Origin: Palsa-506 sp963707065
Lineage (GTDB): Bacteria; Actinomycetota; Actinomycetes; Streptosporangiales; Streptosporangiaceae
Direction of reading: 5' to 3'
Assembly (NCBI GenBank): GCA_963707065.1
Contig: CAVPPJ010000005.1
Span: forward strand, 372,001-436,000
Length of the DNA stretch: 64,000 nucleotides
Under the pieces are notes generated by a model. It made no database searches. It was not told the origin of the DNA and saw only the letters and a list, made by a program, of their open reading frames with translations. Of the stretch, positions 44,676-53,913 are shown in pieces; within the stretch, counting starts at the first letter, position 1, and the number at the start of each line of letters is the position of its first letter. The position numbers were made by a program, and so were the translations under genes.

Positions 44676-45071
44676 GTGATCACTTACGAGTGGCGCGGGC
44701 GTTTCGGCAACGAGGCGCTCAACGCGCTGCATGCCGAGGGCTTCGGCCATCGGGTCATGGAAGACGATGACTGGTGGGCACAGGTGAACCGGCACAGCCT
44801 GGGCTGGGTGTGCGCCTGGGAAGACGATGACTTGGTCGGCTTCGTCAACGTCGCCTGGGATGGCGCCGTGCACGCCTTCATCCTGGACACCCTGGTCACT
44901 GCGAGGGTGCAGCGGCGGGGAGCCGGGAGAGGGCTTGTCGCCCTGGCCACGGCGCGAGCGCGCGAGGCCGGGTGCGAGTGGCTGCACGTCGACTTCGACG
45001 ATGACCTCGGCCCGTTCTACTTCGGCGCGTGCGGGTTCAGGCCGACGAATGCCGGGCTCATCGCCCTGTAG
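44676..45071 (+). CDS. GNAT-family N-acetyltransferase
   Basis: 131 aa. Motif A 'TLVTARVQRRGAGRGLVALA' has the acetyl-CoA pyrophosphate loop Q/RxxGxG/A; 'FYFGACGFRP' is the closing strand. The acceptor is unknown. The GTG at VITYEWRG is preferred because the upstream codons are not family-like. It converges on the methyltransferase gene with 14 bp overlap. Confidence 0.87.
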   Translation: MITYEWRGRFGNEALNALHAEGFGHRVMEDDDWWAQVNRHSLGWVCAWEDDDLVGFVNVAWDGAVHAFILDTLVTARVQRRGAGRGLVALATARAREAGCEWLHVDFDDDLGPFYFGACGFRPTNAGLIAL

Positions 45072-45720
45072 CCGTGGGTAGCTGCCGGGCCAGCAGGCTT
45101 CGCCTGTCATCCGGCAGGTCCTGCTGGGCGATGACCGTGAACCCGGCGGGCAGCAGGGAGGCTGGCTCACCGGGATCCAGGCACCAATCGGCGCGCAGGC
45201 CGGGCCGCGCGCGCCGCGCGTCAGCCGTGAACGCCTCCCAGCTGAGCAGGCCGCCCGCCGCGACGGCATCCGCGGCGGCCGCGAAGACGGCGCTGTCCCA
45301 GTAGCCGGTGCACACCACGAGCGAATAGCTGCCCGGCTCCGGGCGCCATGTCCCCAGGTCGGCCTGCACGAGAGTTATCAGATGGCCGAGCCTGCGCCGC
45401 TGCGCCTCGGCGCCGAGCAGGCTGAGTGCGACTTCGGAGACGTCCACTGCCGTGACCCGGCGCCCGGCCTCGGCGGCGAGCAGCGCGCTGCCGGATGTCC
45501 CGCAGGCCAGATCGAGCACCGGCCCGCCCGGCAGCTCAAGGGACAGCGCCCGGACCGCCAGCGGATGGGGGGCAAACGATCCGCCGAAGCCGTCCTCGTA
45601 CCGGGCATTCCACCTCAGCCGGTCCGGATGACCGGCCAACCCCGCGGGAACGTGGCGCGTGCCAGGTACTCCCTGCGGCGCATCGCTCGGCTTCGCCTGA
45701 TACTCCGCATTCCAGCTCAT
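45058..45720 (-). CDS. SAM-dependent methyltransferase
   Basis: 220 aa class I fold. Motif I is 'VLDLACGTSGSALLAAEAGR', motif II acid in 'VTAVDVSEVAL', and 'LVVCTGYWDSAVF' corresponds to motif IV. The N-terminal 'RWNARYEDGFGGSFAPHPLA' is typical of the tellurite-resistance TehB/Tam-like group. Substrate unknown. Confidence 0.88.
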   Translation of the reverse strand: MSWNAEYQAKPSDAPQGVPGTRHVPAGLAGHPDRLRWNARYEDGFGGSFAPHPLAVRALSLELPGGPVLDLACGTSGSALLAAEAGRRVTAVDVSEVALSLLGAEAQRRRLGHLITLVQADLGTWRPEPGSYSLVVCTGYWDSAVFAAAADAVAAGGLLSWEAFTADARRARPGLRADWCLDPGEPASLLPAGFTVIAQQDLPDDRRSLLARQLPTATGR

Positions 45721-46036
45721 AGCGAAAGACTGGCACGGCGCCAGTTCCGTGGCGCTGCTGGCCGGGACGGCTAGGTCTTATGCCCGGCGAGACGGTCTGG
45801 CTACGCCGCGACGAACGACGAAACGCTCTTTCGCCAGGTCGATCAGCTCAGCTGGTGAGGAAGGACCAGACGGCGAGGATCCGGCTGCCGGCGATGGGAA
45901 TAAGATCTTGGAAATTGGATCGAATTTGTGTTCGTTTATAGTCCAATTCTGTCGGCGTTGTTCGCTAGTCTGGTCGAAGACGGATTGTTCAGGATGAGGT
46001 CCCGGACCTGGCGGGCCTAGCGGAGGAGGTGACCCA
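45721..46036. other. Intergenic region holding an SOS-type promoter
   Basis: No gene seen. An AT-richer patch around 45895-45960 stands out from the flanking DNA and holds the LexA-type box and promoter listed separately. The remainder is a leader of about 90 nt for the DUF222 gene, ending in a strong ribosome site. Confidence 0.7.
45915..45942 (+). promoter_or_regulatory. SOS (LexA) box inside the DUF222 gene promoter
   Basis: TCGAATTTGTGTTCGT (45920-45935) matches the actinobacterial SOS box TCGAAC-N4-GTTCGA at 10 of 12 defined bases. It fills the spacer between TTGGAT (-35) and TATAGT (-10), so LexA would block the promoter until DNA damage. 13E12/DUF222 genes are known to be LexA-linked in mycobacteria. 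Confidence 0.72.
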
Positions 46037-47632
46037 ATGCCAGCAGACCCGGCAGACGCAGGAGACGCCGAAGACGTCGACGGCGAGGGTGCCCCGCAGG
46101 GCCTGTCCTGGTCGTATGAGCTGGATTTCGGTGCCCTGATCGCCGCGCTTGCCGGTGTCGACCTGCCGGGTGCTGCTGACACGGACGCGGCGGACGCGGC
46201 GGACGCGGCTGGCGGCTCAGGCGCCGGTACCCCGGCTCCCGGCTCGGTCGAGGAAGAGGCCGCGCAGGAAGCCATCCTCGATGAGCTCGCGGAGCTGGAT
46301 GCGCGGGCAGCGGCGGAGGGCCGGGTAGACGGGGGCCGGGTTCCGCTATCGGCGGTGGCGGGGCGGGTCGCCGAACGGCTGGCGCCGGGCCCGGACCTGG
46401 CCGCGTGGCTGGCTACCGCGTCGCCAGCCGGCCTCGATGACGGTGACCTGGCGGCGGTGGCGGGGTCGTGGCGGCGGGTGGCGTCATGGGCGCAGGCCCG
46501 GGAACTAGCCGCGGTTGCGCAGATGACCTCCCGCGCCGCCGCCCGGGATGAGCACGCCGGCATCAACTGCGACGGGCGTCCCTCGCAGGTCACGGCGTCC
46601 GCGGCGGCGGAGGTGGCGCTGGAGCTGACGATGTCGCAGTACGGCGCGTCGGCGTGGGCGGATCTGGCGGTGCAGTTGTCGTGGCGGCTGGCGGCAACGG
46701 GTGCGGCGTTGGACAAAGGAGTGATCGACGTGTCGCGGGCGCGGCTGATCGCCGAGGCGACCGGGATGCTCAGCGATGAGACCGCGCGGGCGGTCGAGGA
46801 ACGGGTACTGCCCGCGGCCGGGGGCCAGACCACGGGGATGCTCCGCGCCGCGCTGCGCCGCGCGGTGATCGCGGCTGATCCTCGCGGCGCGGAGGAACGG
46901 CGCAAGGACGCGGAGCGGCGCGCGCAGGTGGTGCTGTATCCCGATCAGGACTGCACCGCGACGCTGGCCGGGCAACGGCTGCCCGCGATACACGCCGCTG
47001 CTGCGATGGCGCGGATCACTGCGATGGCCTGGGCCATGAAGGCATCCGGCGCCGGCGGGGGTATCGATCTGCTGCGTGCTCAGGTCTTCGTCGGGCTGCT
47101 GCTCGGCACCATGCCGGTCATCCCGCCTGCCGAAGGCGCACCCCCCGACAACCCGCCCTCTGGCGACCCGCCGCCTGGCGGCCCGTCCGGTAGTTACGGC
47201 CCGCCTGGCGATGCTGGTAGCGGCCCGCGCGATGACTCTGGTAGCGGTTCCGATGACGATTCCGGGGTGGACCAGCCTGGCGATGGCCGACGGCATGGCG
47301 CGCTGCCGGAGGACGGCGTGGCCAGTGACGTGCCACCGCCAGGTGACCAGGACGCGCCCCGCTCTGAGGATGACTATCCCTGCCCTGGCGGCCCGGCACG
47401 CGGCTCGCGGCCTGGCTACAGCGATGGTGATCATGATGATGGTGGCTGGACTATCCCCGAAGACATCCTGACCCACCCCCGCCCGGGCCGGAATCAGGAA
47501 CAGGCCCGGATCGGCCCGACGGGATCTTGCGCAGGGTCATCCAGGCCGCCGCCATTGCCGTGGCCCGCGCGCGGGTCACCCAGGCCGCTGATGCCGCGAC
47601 CATCTGGACTGGAATCAGGGCCTCCCGGATAG
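46037..47632 (+). pseudogene. DUF222 (13E12) protein lacking its HNH nuclease domain
   Basis: The DUF222 helical region (about residues 70-365) is intact, with 'WAQARELAAVAQMTSRAAAR', 'ARLIAEATGMLSDETARAVE' and 'ARITAMAWAMKASG'. After it comes a long Pro/Gly/Asp-rich stretch, then the frame shifts near 47514. In the other frame 'ILRRVIQAAAIAVARARVTQ' resembles the helix that normally precedes the HNH part, but no His-Asn-His motif or zinc cysteines follow. The gene thus looks like a relic after internal deletion and frameshift. GGAGG precedes the ATG. Confidence 0.75.
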
Positions 47633-47653
47633 CTAACCTCAGCTGCCCGCCGC

Positions 47654-48481
47654 TCAGGGGCCGAGATCCCAGAGCAGGCGGTAGTACCTGGTCCGGTCCG
47701 GGTCCGGGGCTACCCCGTAGGCGTCCAGGAGTAGCTGCTCCCAGCCGGGCCCGTAGTTCCAGCCGGTGCTCCAGGTGGCGACCGCAAGATCGGCCCAGCG
47801 ATCGGCGACGCCGAGCTCGCCGAGGTCGACATGCCCGGACCAGCGGCCGTCGTCGGTCAGCAAGGTGTTCGGCGCGCAGCTGTCGCCATGGCAGACGACC
47901 AGCCGGTCAACCGGGGGAATGTCCGCGAGCAGCTCGAGTGCCCGGCCGAGTCCGAGCGGCTGGTGGTCCTCATGCCAGCGGGCGGGATCGATCAGGCCCT
48001 GGCCCGCCCGCTGCCGGGTGTCGGCCAGCCGGCTGGCCGCCATCCACGAGAACGGGCACGCGGCGACGGGCAGCGCCTCGTGCATCGCCCGCAGGCCGGC
48101 GCCGATGGCCGTCACCGCGGTGGCAGGCTCGGCCGTCCACCGGTCCGCGACGGCGAACAGCCCGGGCAGCGCGGCCGTCACGATCCACGAACCGTCGTCG
48201 TCCGCGCCCTGGCCCAGCAGCCGCGGCACCGGCGTGAACGAGACCGCCCAGGACAGCCGGGCCGCCTCCTCGGCCAGGTCGATCCCGCTCGCCGCGGGCG
48301 ACCATTTGACGAAGCAGCGGTCGGCACCGGCGCCTACCTCGAAGGTGAGGCCGCCTAGCTCGTTCTCCCAGACGGCACGAGCCGGCCGTCCGGCGGCGAC
48401 CGCCTGCACCGGCGCGGGCACCGCCACGTCCGGCAGTACCGGCCCGGCAGCGGTGTTCCACGGGGTCGGCTGCTCGCTCAT
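47654..48481 (-). CDS. Aminoglycoside 3'-phosphotransferase-like kinase
   Basis: 275 aa, full-length APH fold. The P-loop-like lysine lies in 'DRCFVKWSP', the catalytic loop is 'VCHGDSCAPNTLL' (HGDxxxxN), and the metal aspartate is in 'GHVDLGELGVADRWADLA'. The sequence is close to APH(3') enzymes, but chromosomal actinobacterial members often act on other substrates, so resistance cannot be assumed. Confidence 0.9.
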   Translation of the reverse strand: MSEQPTPWNTAAGPVLPDVAVPAPVQAVAAGRPARAVWENELGGLTFEVGAGADRCFVKWSPAASGIDLAEEAARLSWAVSFTPVPRLLGQGADDDGSWIVTAALPGLFAVADRWTAEPATAVTAIGAGLRAMHEALPVAACPFSWMAASRLADTRQRAGQGLIDPARWHEDHQPLGLGRALELLADIPPVDRLVVCHGDSCAPNTLLTDDGRWSGHVDLGELGVADRWADLAVATWSTGWNYGPGWEQLLLDAYGVAPDPDRTRYYRLLWDLGP

Positions 48482-48559
48482 GTCGCGGACTGCAGCAGCG
48501 CCGACTCAGGCAGCATTCCAGCGATGCTAGCCGCCCCGCCGTGGCCGAGGCCGCCTGCC

Positions 48560-49114
48560 TCAGCCGGCGGCCAGCGGCAGCTCGGCCAGCATCCGCCAGC
48601 CGCCCGGCACGTTCCGCCCGGTCATCAGCCACGCGCACCGGACCCGCGTCCGGACCGGCAGCTCGCTCAGCAGGCTCTGCTCGGCGGCCTGCAATGCGCC
48701 GTCGTCACCGGCGTCGATGATGCCGACCGTGAGGTGCGGCACCACCTCGTCATGGATGCCGTCGTAGGGCAGGTAACCGGGAAACGCCGCCGACACCGCG
48801 CCGGTCAGCGCCCGGAAGGGAACGTCCGGCCGCGGCGCCAGCCACATCACCCGGTCGCCGAACCACCGGGTCCGCGGGAACTCGCAGTCGAACGCGGTGA
48901 CCGACGCCACGGCCGCGGCCAGCGCCTCGATCGCGGCGCCGGTGATGGCGTGCGGCGGGACGAACGGGGCCAGCACGGTGACGTGGGCCGGCACGCCCCA
49001 GGCGGCGAACGGGTCGAGCCGGGCCCGGTGCGGGCCGACCGCTGCCTCGGCCTCCGGCACGGGAATCACCACGGCGCTGCCGGTGGCAGCGGGCGCCGGC
49101 GATGCCGAGGTCAT
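48560..49114 (-). CDS. 2'-5' RNA ligase / 2H phosphoesterase family protein
   Basis: 184 aa. The two catalytic HxT motifs are present as 'PAHVTVLAPF' and 'VPHLTVGIID', the defining feature of the 2H superfamily, which acts on 2'-5' bonds or cyclic phosphates in RNA. The ATG at MTSASP is preferred to a GTG two codons earlier. Confidence 0.88.
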   Translation of the reverse strand: MTSASPAPAATGSAVVIPVPEAEAAVGPHRARLDPFAAWGVPAHVTVLAPFVPPHAITGAAIEALAAAVASVTAFDCEFPRTRWFGDRVMWLAPRPDVPFRALTGAVSAAFPGYLPYDGIHDEVVPHLTVGIIDAGDDGALQAAEQSLLSELPVRTRVRCAWLMTGRNVPGGWRMLAELPLAAG

Positions 49115-49266
49115 GGGCACATTATGCCGGAGCCTGCCCTGGACAGGCCGGAGCGACCAGCACCCCGAGCGAGCCTGCAGTCCTGGCCAGCGTCAGGTGA
49201 AGCCAGGCCTGGCTGGCAGGCAGCCAGATCACCCGGCAGCACGGCCGGACGTCATACCCTTGGGCA

Positions 49267-50301
49267 ATGTGCGCTGACGACAGCCCAGGCGGCTATCCGC
49301 CGGCCGTGCTGCATGACACCGAGTCGACCGTCCAGATTGAGCTGGAGCCGGTCGACTCCGTCGTGGTGACCACGCTCATGGACAACGTCACCGACATCTT
49401 CATGCCCGACCAGGGGCCCGCCCGACGGGCCGGCCCCGCGGGCGGCAGCCGCCCGGCCGCGACGATGGCCGGCGGCCAGGCTCCCGACGTGCTGATCGCC
49501 GAGCACGGCTTCTCCGTGCTGGTCACCGTGGCCAAGGCCGGGCGCGAGCACCGATTCCTCTTTGACGCGGGAACGAGCCCGGACGGCGTGGTCACCAACA
49601 TGAGCAGGCTGGACATCGATCCGGGCTCGATCGAGGCCATCGTGTGCAGCCACGGCCATTTCGACCACACCACCGGGCTCGACGGACTCATCCGCGTGCT
49701 CGGCCGGACCAGCATGCCGGTGCTGATCCACCCGCATTTCTGGCGGCGGCGGCGTATCGCCCTGCCCGGCCGGGAGCCGCTGGAGATACCCACCACCAGC
49801 CGCCGGGCACTGACCGGAGCGGGCTTCGACATCATCGAGGAGCAGCAGCCGAGCTTCCTCTTCGAGCGATCCGTGCTGGTGACCGGGGAGGTTCCGCGTA
49901 CCACCGGCTACGAGCCCGGCTTCCCGCCGCAGCAGGCGTGGCTCGACGGCAGCTGGCAGGCCGACCCGCTCGTCCTCGATGACCAGGCCCTCATCGTCAA
50001 CGTCACGGGCAAGGGCCTGGTTGTGCTCACCGGCTGCGGTCACGCCGGGGTGGTGAACATCGCCCGCTACGCCCGGCGGCTGACCGGCGGGCAGCCGCTC
50101 TACGCGCTGCTCGGCGGGTTCCACCTCAACGGCCCGCTGTTCGAGCCGCTGATCCCGCGCGTACTCGACGACCTGGCCGCGATGAACCCGGGCGTCCTGG
50201 TCCCGGCGCACTGCACCGGCTGGCGCGCCCAGCACGCCATGTCCGCGCGGTTCCCGGCCGCCTACATCCCGAACACGGTCGGCTCCAGCTTCCACCTCTG
50301 A
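49267..50301 (+). CDS. MBL-fold metallohydrolase
   Basis: 344 aa. Metal ligands 'CSHGHFDHTTG' (HxHxDH) are followed by 'LTGCGHAGVVNIARYA' and a final His in 'LVPAHCTGWRA'. It resembles the archaeal/bacterial beta-RFA-P synthase-like MBL group (MJ0296 type), whose members are mostly uncharacterised hydrolases. TACCCT lies 6 nt before the ATG, suggesting a leaderless message. Confidence 0.9.
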   Translation: MCADDSPGGYPPAVLHDTESTVQIELEPVDSVVVTTLMDNVTDIFMPDQGPARRAGPAGGSRPAATMAGGQAPDVLIAEHGFSVLVTVAKAGREHRFLFDAGTSPDGVVTNMSRLDIDPGSIEAIVCSHGHFDHTTGLDGLIRVLGRTSMPVLIHPHFWRRRRIALPGREPLEIPTTSRRALTGAGFDIIEEQQPSFLFERSVLVTGEVPRTTGYEPGFPPQQAWLDGSWQADPLVLDDQALIVNVTGKGLVVLTGCGHAGVVNIARYARRLTGGQPLYALLGGFHLNGPLFEPLIPRVLDDLAAMNPGVLVPAHCTGWRAQHAMSARFPAAYIPNTVGSSFHL

Positions 50302-50342
50302 CCCGCTCGACGAGGTGAGGCCGGCCGGAGGACGAGGTTTCA

Positions 50343-50963
50343 ATGCGAAGAGTGCCGTGGTGGGGCGTCCTCTCATCGGCTGCCGCCCCGGTGCTGATGA
50401 TCGGCGGCTGGACAGCTGCGGCCGCGCTGCAGCCGGGCTCTTTCGATCAGGTAACCGGCACCATCAGCGCCCTGGCTGGCTACGGCGCCACCGACCGGTG
50501 GGTAATGACGCTGGCGCTGGCGGGCGTCGGAGTCTGCCATGTCGGCACCGCGCTGGCGCTGCGCCCGGCGGCCACGCCCGGCCGGCTGACGCTGGCGGCC
50601 GGAGGCCTGGCCACCGCGCTGGTCGCGGCCAGCCCGCTGCCCGCCGGCGGCGGCGGCTCGGAGCGGCACACCATCGCCGCTGCCATCGGCTTCATAACGC
50701 TGGCGTTCTGGCCGGTCCTGAGCGCGCGGCGGGAGCCTTCGGTGCCATCGGTATTGCGCCCGCGAACGTGCGCGGGCGCCACCGTGGTCCTGTTCGCGTT
50801 GCTGGTGTGGTTCGGCGCGGAGCTGATGGGCGGCGGCCAGGTCGGCCTTTCCGAGCGGGTCATCGCCGCCGCCGAGTCACTGTGGCCCCTGGCGGTGGTG
50901 CTGACGTGCTACCTGGGACAGGCACCCGCCGCCCGGCGCGGTTTAGCCTTACCGGGTGAGTGA
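50343..50963 (+). CDS. DUF998-family membrane protein
   Basis: 206 aa with six predicted transmembrane helices. 'VTGTISALAGYGATDRWVMT' and 'GGGGSERHTIAAAIGFITLA' fit DUF998. Function unknown. It follows the MBL gene by 41 bp and may be co-transcribed with it and the decarboxylase. Confidence 0.85.
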   Translation: MRRVPWWGVLSSAAAPVLMIGGWTAAAALQPGSFDQVTGTISALAGYGATDRWVMTLALAGVGVCHVGTALALRPAATPGRLTLAAGGLATALVAASPLPAGGGGSERHTIAAAIGFITLAFWPVLSARREPSVPSVLRPRTCAGATVVLFALLVWFGAELMGGGQVGLSERVIAAAESLWPLAVVLTCYLGQAPAARRGLALPGE

Positions 50964-51022
50964 CCTTGAGGATGCCCGCCGGTTCGCGCTGTCCCGGATT
51001 GATCACGAAGGTGAGGCCTGAG

Positions 51023-52387
51023 GTGGACCTGCGGAACTGGCTGGACCGCGGCGTTGAGGCGGTTGAGCACTGGCAGGGCTCGTTCTCGCCATTTGAGCCT
51101 GATCCGTCCCTGCGGGTCAGTGATGAGCGGCTGGCCAGCGTGTTCGAGGAGTTCACCGAGCGGCTCCGGGACAACTACCCGTTCTTCCACCCGTCCTACG
51201 CGGGGCAGATGCTCAAGCCCCCGCACCCGGCCGCCGTCGTCGGCTACCTCACCGCGATGCTGGTCAACCCGAACAACCACGCGCTGGACGGCGGCCCGGC
51301 CACCGCCCGGATGGAAAAGGAAGTCGTAGCGCAGCTCGCCGCGATGTTCGGCCTCGCCACCCACCTGGGCCACCTCACCACCAGCGGCACGATCGCGAAC
51401 CTCGAGGCCCTCTACGTGGCGCGGGAACTGCATCCCGGCACGGCCGTCGCCTACAGCGCGGAAGCGCACTACACGCACGGCCGGATGTGCGGCGTGCTCG
51501 GCATCGAAGGCATTCCGGTCGGGGTCGACGATGCCGGCCGCCTCGACCTCGCCGCGCTCGATGAGCTGCTCGCCACCGGCCGGGTCGGGACGGTCGTCGC
51601 GACCGCGGGGACGACCGGCCTGGGCGCGATCGACCCCGTGCACGAAATCCTGGCCATCGCCCGCAGGCACGGGGTCCGGGTCCATGTGGACGCGGCCTAC
51701 GGCGGGTTCTTCATCCTGCTGGCCGGCGGCGAGGGCCGGACCGGGCTCGATCCGGCGCCCTGGCGGGCCATCGGCGACTGCGACTCGGTGGTGGTCGACC
51801 CGCATAAGCACGGCCTGCAGCCGTACGGGTGCGGCGCCGTGCTGTTCCGGGACCCCGAGGTCGGGCGGCTGTACCGGCATGACTCGCCCTACACCTACTT
51901 CACCTCCGACGAGCTGCACCTCGGCGAGATCAGCCTGGAGTGCTCCAGGGCCGGGGCGGCGGCCGCCGCGCTGTGGCTGACGTTCCGGCTGCTGCCGCCC
52001 GTGCCGGACGGGCTCGGTCAGGTCCTCGCTGCGTGCCGGGGGGCCGCGCTGGACTGGGCCGGGCTCATCGGGGCCGCTGGCCGCCTGATCCTCTACCAGC
52101 GCCCGGAACTCGACATCGTCAGCTACTTCCCGGTCACCAGCCCGGCCAGCCTGTCCGCGATCGATGCTGCCTCCGCGCGGATGCTGGCCGATGGCATGGC
52201 CGACCGGGCTGACCCGGTGTTCCTGAGCACCTTGCAGGTTCAGGCCGGCGAGTTCGGCCGCCGCCACGGCGGCATCGCGGCCGACCGCGACGGCGCGCGG
52301 ATCCTGCGCAGCGTGCTGATGAAGCCCGAGGCGCAAAGCCATGTGACCCGGCTGCATGCCCGGGTCGAGCGGCTGGCCGGAGGCTGA
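51023..52387 (+). CDS. PLP-dependent group II amino acid decarboxylase
   Basis: 454 aa. The PLP lysine lies in 'VVDPHKHGLQPYGCGAVLF', the cofactor Asp in 'VHVDAAYGGFF', and 'TTSGTIANLEALYVARE' binds the phosphate. It belongs to the glutamate/aromatic/tyrosine decarboxylase fold; the length and 'YPFFHPSYAGQMLKPPHP' region are closest to actinobacterial aspartate/tyrosine-type members. The GTG at VDLRNWL has AAGGTGAGG just upstream and is preferred to two earlier GTGs. An amine product would fit the amine-catabolic genes downstream, but this is inference. Confidence 0.87.
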   Translation: MDLRNWLDRGVEAVEHWQGSFSPFEPDPSLRVSDERLASVFEEFTERLRDNYPFFHPSYAGQMLKPPHPAAVVGYLTAMLVNPNNHALDGGPATARMEKEVVAQLAAMFGLATHLGHLTTSGTIANLEALYVARELHPGTAVAYSAEAHYTHGRMCGVLGIEGIPVGVDDAGRLDLAALDELLATGRVGTVVATAGTTGLGAIDPVHEILAIARRHGVRVHVDAAYGGFFILLAGGEGRTGLDPAPWRAIGDCDSVVVDPHKHGLQPYGCGAVLFRDPEVGRLYRHDSPYTYFTSDELHLGEISLECSRAGAAAAALWLTFRLLPPVPDGLGQVLAACRGAALDWAGLIGAAGRLILYQRPELDIVSYFPVTSPASLSAIDAASARMLADGMADRADPVFLSTLQVQAGEFGRRHGGIAADRDGARILRSVLMKPEAQSHVTRLHARVERLAGG

Positions 52388-52503
52388 TGGCGCGGGCCCG
52401 CCGGGCGGGATCTCTGACACTTGTGGTGACGATGGGGAGCTGAGAGGGCCGGGATGGCGGTACAGCGTGGCGAACGGCGATCAGCGGGCGAGCGGGGTGC
52501 CCG

Positions 52504-53325
52504 GTGAGCGGGCAGCAGGGCCCGGCAGCCGGGCAGCGGCGGCGGGTGGCGGTGATCACTGGCGCGGGGACCGGGATCGGCGCGGCGGTGACGCGCCGGC
52601 TGGCCGCCGACGGCGGCGCGGTGGTGCTGGTCGGGCGGCGGCCCGCGCCGTTGCATGAGGTGGCGGCCAATTTGGGAGAACGAGCACTGGTGGTGGCCGC
52701 CGACGCGGCCTCCGCCGACGGCATGGCGGGCGTGGTGGAGGCCGCCAGGACGCGATTCGGCGGCATCGACACGCTCGTCGCGAACGCGGGCGGCCCCGGT
52801 GCCGGCACTGCCGCCGAGATCGCCGACGACGCGTGGGCGGACAGCCTGCGGGTCAACCTGACGAGCTGCCTGGTCTCGGCGCGCGCCTGCCTGCCGGACC
52901 TGATCCGCCGGCAGGGCTCCGTGGTGGTCATCTCGTCCATCGCCGGCCTGGCCGCGGCGCCGGAATCGGTGGGTTACGTTACCGCGAAGCACGGTCTGAT
53001 CGGCCTGGCCAGGTCGATGGCACGGGACTTCGGCCGCCGTGGCGTCCGGGTCAATACCGTATGCCCCGGCTGGGTGCGCACTCCGATGGCGGACGAGGAA
53101 ATGGACCAGCTCGCCGCCCTGCGCGGGCTCCCGGACCGGGACGCGGCGTACGCGCTGGCCACCGCCCAGGTGCCGCTGCGCAGGCCCGCCGAGGCCGACG
53201 AGGTCGCCGCGCTGGTGGCGTTCCTGGCCAGCAGCCAGGCGTCCGCGGTGACCGGGGCGGTCATCACGGCTGATGGCGGGGCCACCGCGGTTGACCTGCC
53301 GACGACCGCCTTCGATCAGTCCTGA
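52504..53325 (+). CDS. SDR-family oxidoreductase
   Basis: 273 aa classical SDR. Cofactor motif 'VITGAGTGIGAAVTRRLAAD', 'VANAGGPG', catalytic Ser in 'VISSIAGLA' and 'YVTAKHGLIGLA' with YxxxK; 'RVNTVCPGWVRTPM' and 'TADGG' at the end. FabG-like; the substrate is unknown. It is followed after 66 bp by a marR gene in the same direction. Confidence 0.93.
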   Translation: MSGQQGPAAGQRRRVAVITGAGTGIGAAVTRRLAADGGAVVLVGRRPAPLHEVAANLGERALVVAADAASADGMAGVVEAARTRFGGIDTLVANAGGPGAGTAAEIADDAWADSLRVNLTSCLVSARACLPDLIRRQGSVVVISSIAGLAAAPESVGYVTAKHGLIGLARSMARDFGRRGVRVNTVCPGWVRTPMADEEMDQLAALRGLPDRDAAYALATAQVPLRRPAEADEVAALVAFLASSQASAVTGAVITADGGATAVDLPTTAFDQS

Positions 53326-53391
53326 CGTCGCCGCTCCGCCCGTCCAGATCTGCATGCACTGGCCGGCCGGAGTGCCACGTACCATCGCGGT

Positions 53392-53907
53392 ATGCCCCGT
53401 CGCCTCGCCGCTGGCAGCGCCCGCGACCTCGTGCGGGCCGAGCGTGACATCCGTAACCGGATCGGCGATCAGCACCTCGACTTCGCCGCCATGGCCGCGG
53501 TCTCCAACATCTACCGCGCGGCCAACGTGGTCCGTAACCACATGGAGCGCAAGGTGCTGGCCGACGAGGACCTGTCGTGGGCCGCGTTCACCGTGCTGTT
53601 CGTGCTGTGGATCTGGGGCGACCAGCAGACCCGGCATCTCGCCGCCGAGGCGGGCGTCACCAAGGGGACGCTCACCGGCGTGCTGAAGACCCTGGAAAAG
53701 CGCGGCCTCGCCCGGCGGCGGGCCCACGACGACGACGGCAGGCTCGTGCTGGTCAGCCTGGAGCCCACGGGCCTCGGCGTGATCGAGCGGCTGTTCCCGG
53801 CGTTCAACATGAGCGAGGCGCTGGTCAGCGCCAGCCTCACCGAGCAGGAGCAGACTCAGCTCGCCTCGCTGCTCCGCAAGATCATCCGGTCCGTCGAGGA
53901 AGGCTGA
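53392..53907 (+). CDS. MarR-family regulator, candidate controller of the catabolic cluster
   Basis: 171 aa. The winged helix has 'TRHLAAEAGVTKGTLTGVLK', 'TLEKRGLARRRAHDDDGRLV' and 'LVSLEPTGLGVIERLFPAF'. It lies 7 bp from the stop of the convergent amidotransferase gene. Its neighbourhood makes it the nearest regulator to bind the shared palindrome before the P450 and the aldehyde dehydrogenase; no binding evidence exists. Confidence 0.9.
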   Translation: MPRRLAAGSARDLVRAERDIRNRIGDQHLDFAAMAAVSNIYRAANVVRNHMERKVLADEDLSWAAFTVLFVLWIWGDQQTRHLAAEAGVTKGTLTGVLKTLEKRGLARRRAHDDDGRLVLVSLEPTGLGVIERLFPAFNMSEALVSASLTEQEQTQLASLLRKIIRSVEEG

Positions 53908-53913
53908 CCGCCG

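Noticed and set aside
45778..46905. Reverse-strand Ser/Ala-rich frame opposite the DUF222 gene
   Set aside because: It would run through the SOS box and promoter, has low complexity, and matches the shadow of DUF222 codons.
47654..48481. Calling the APH-like kinase an antibiotic-resistance gene
   Set aside because: The catalytic motifs are shared by many non-resistance kinases, and no mobile element or resistance context is present.
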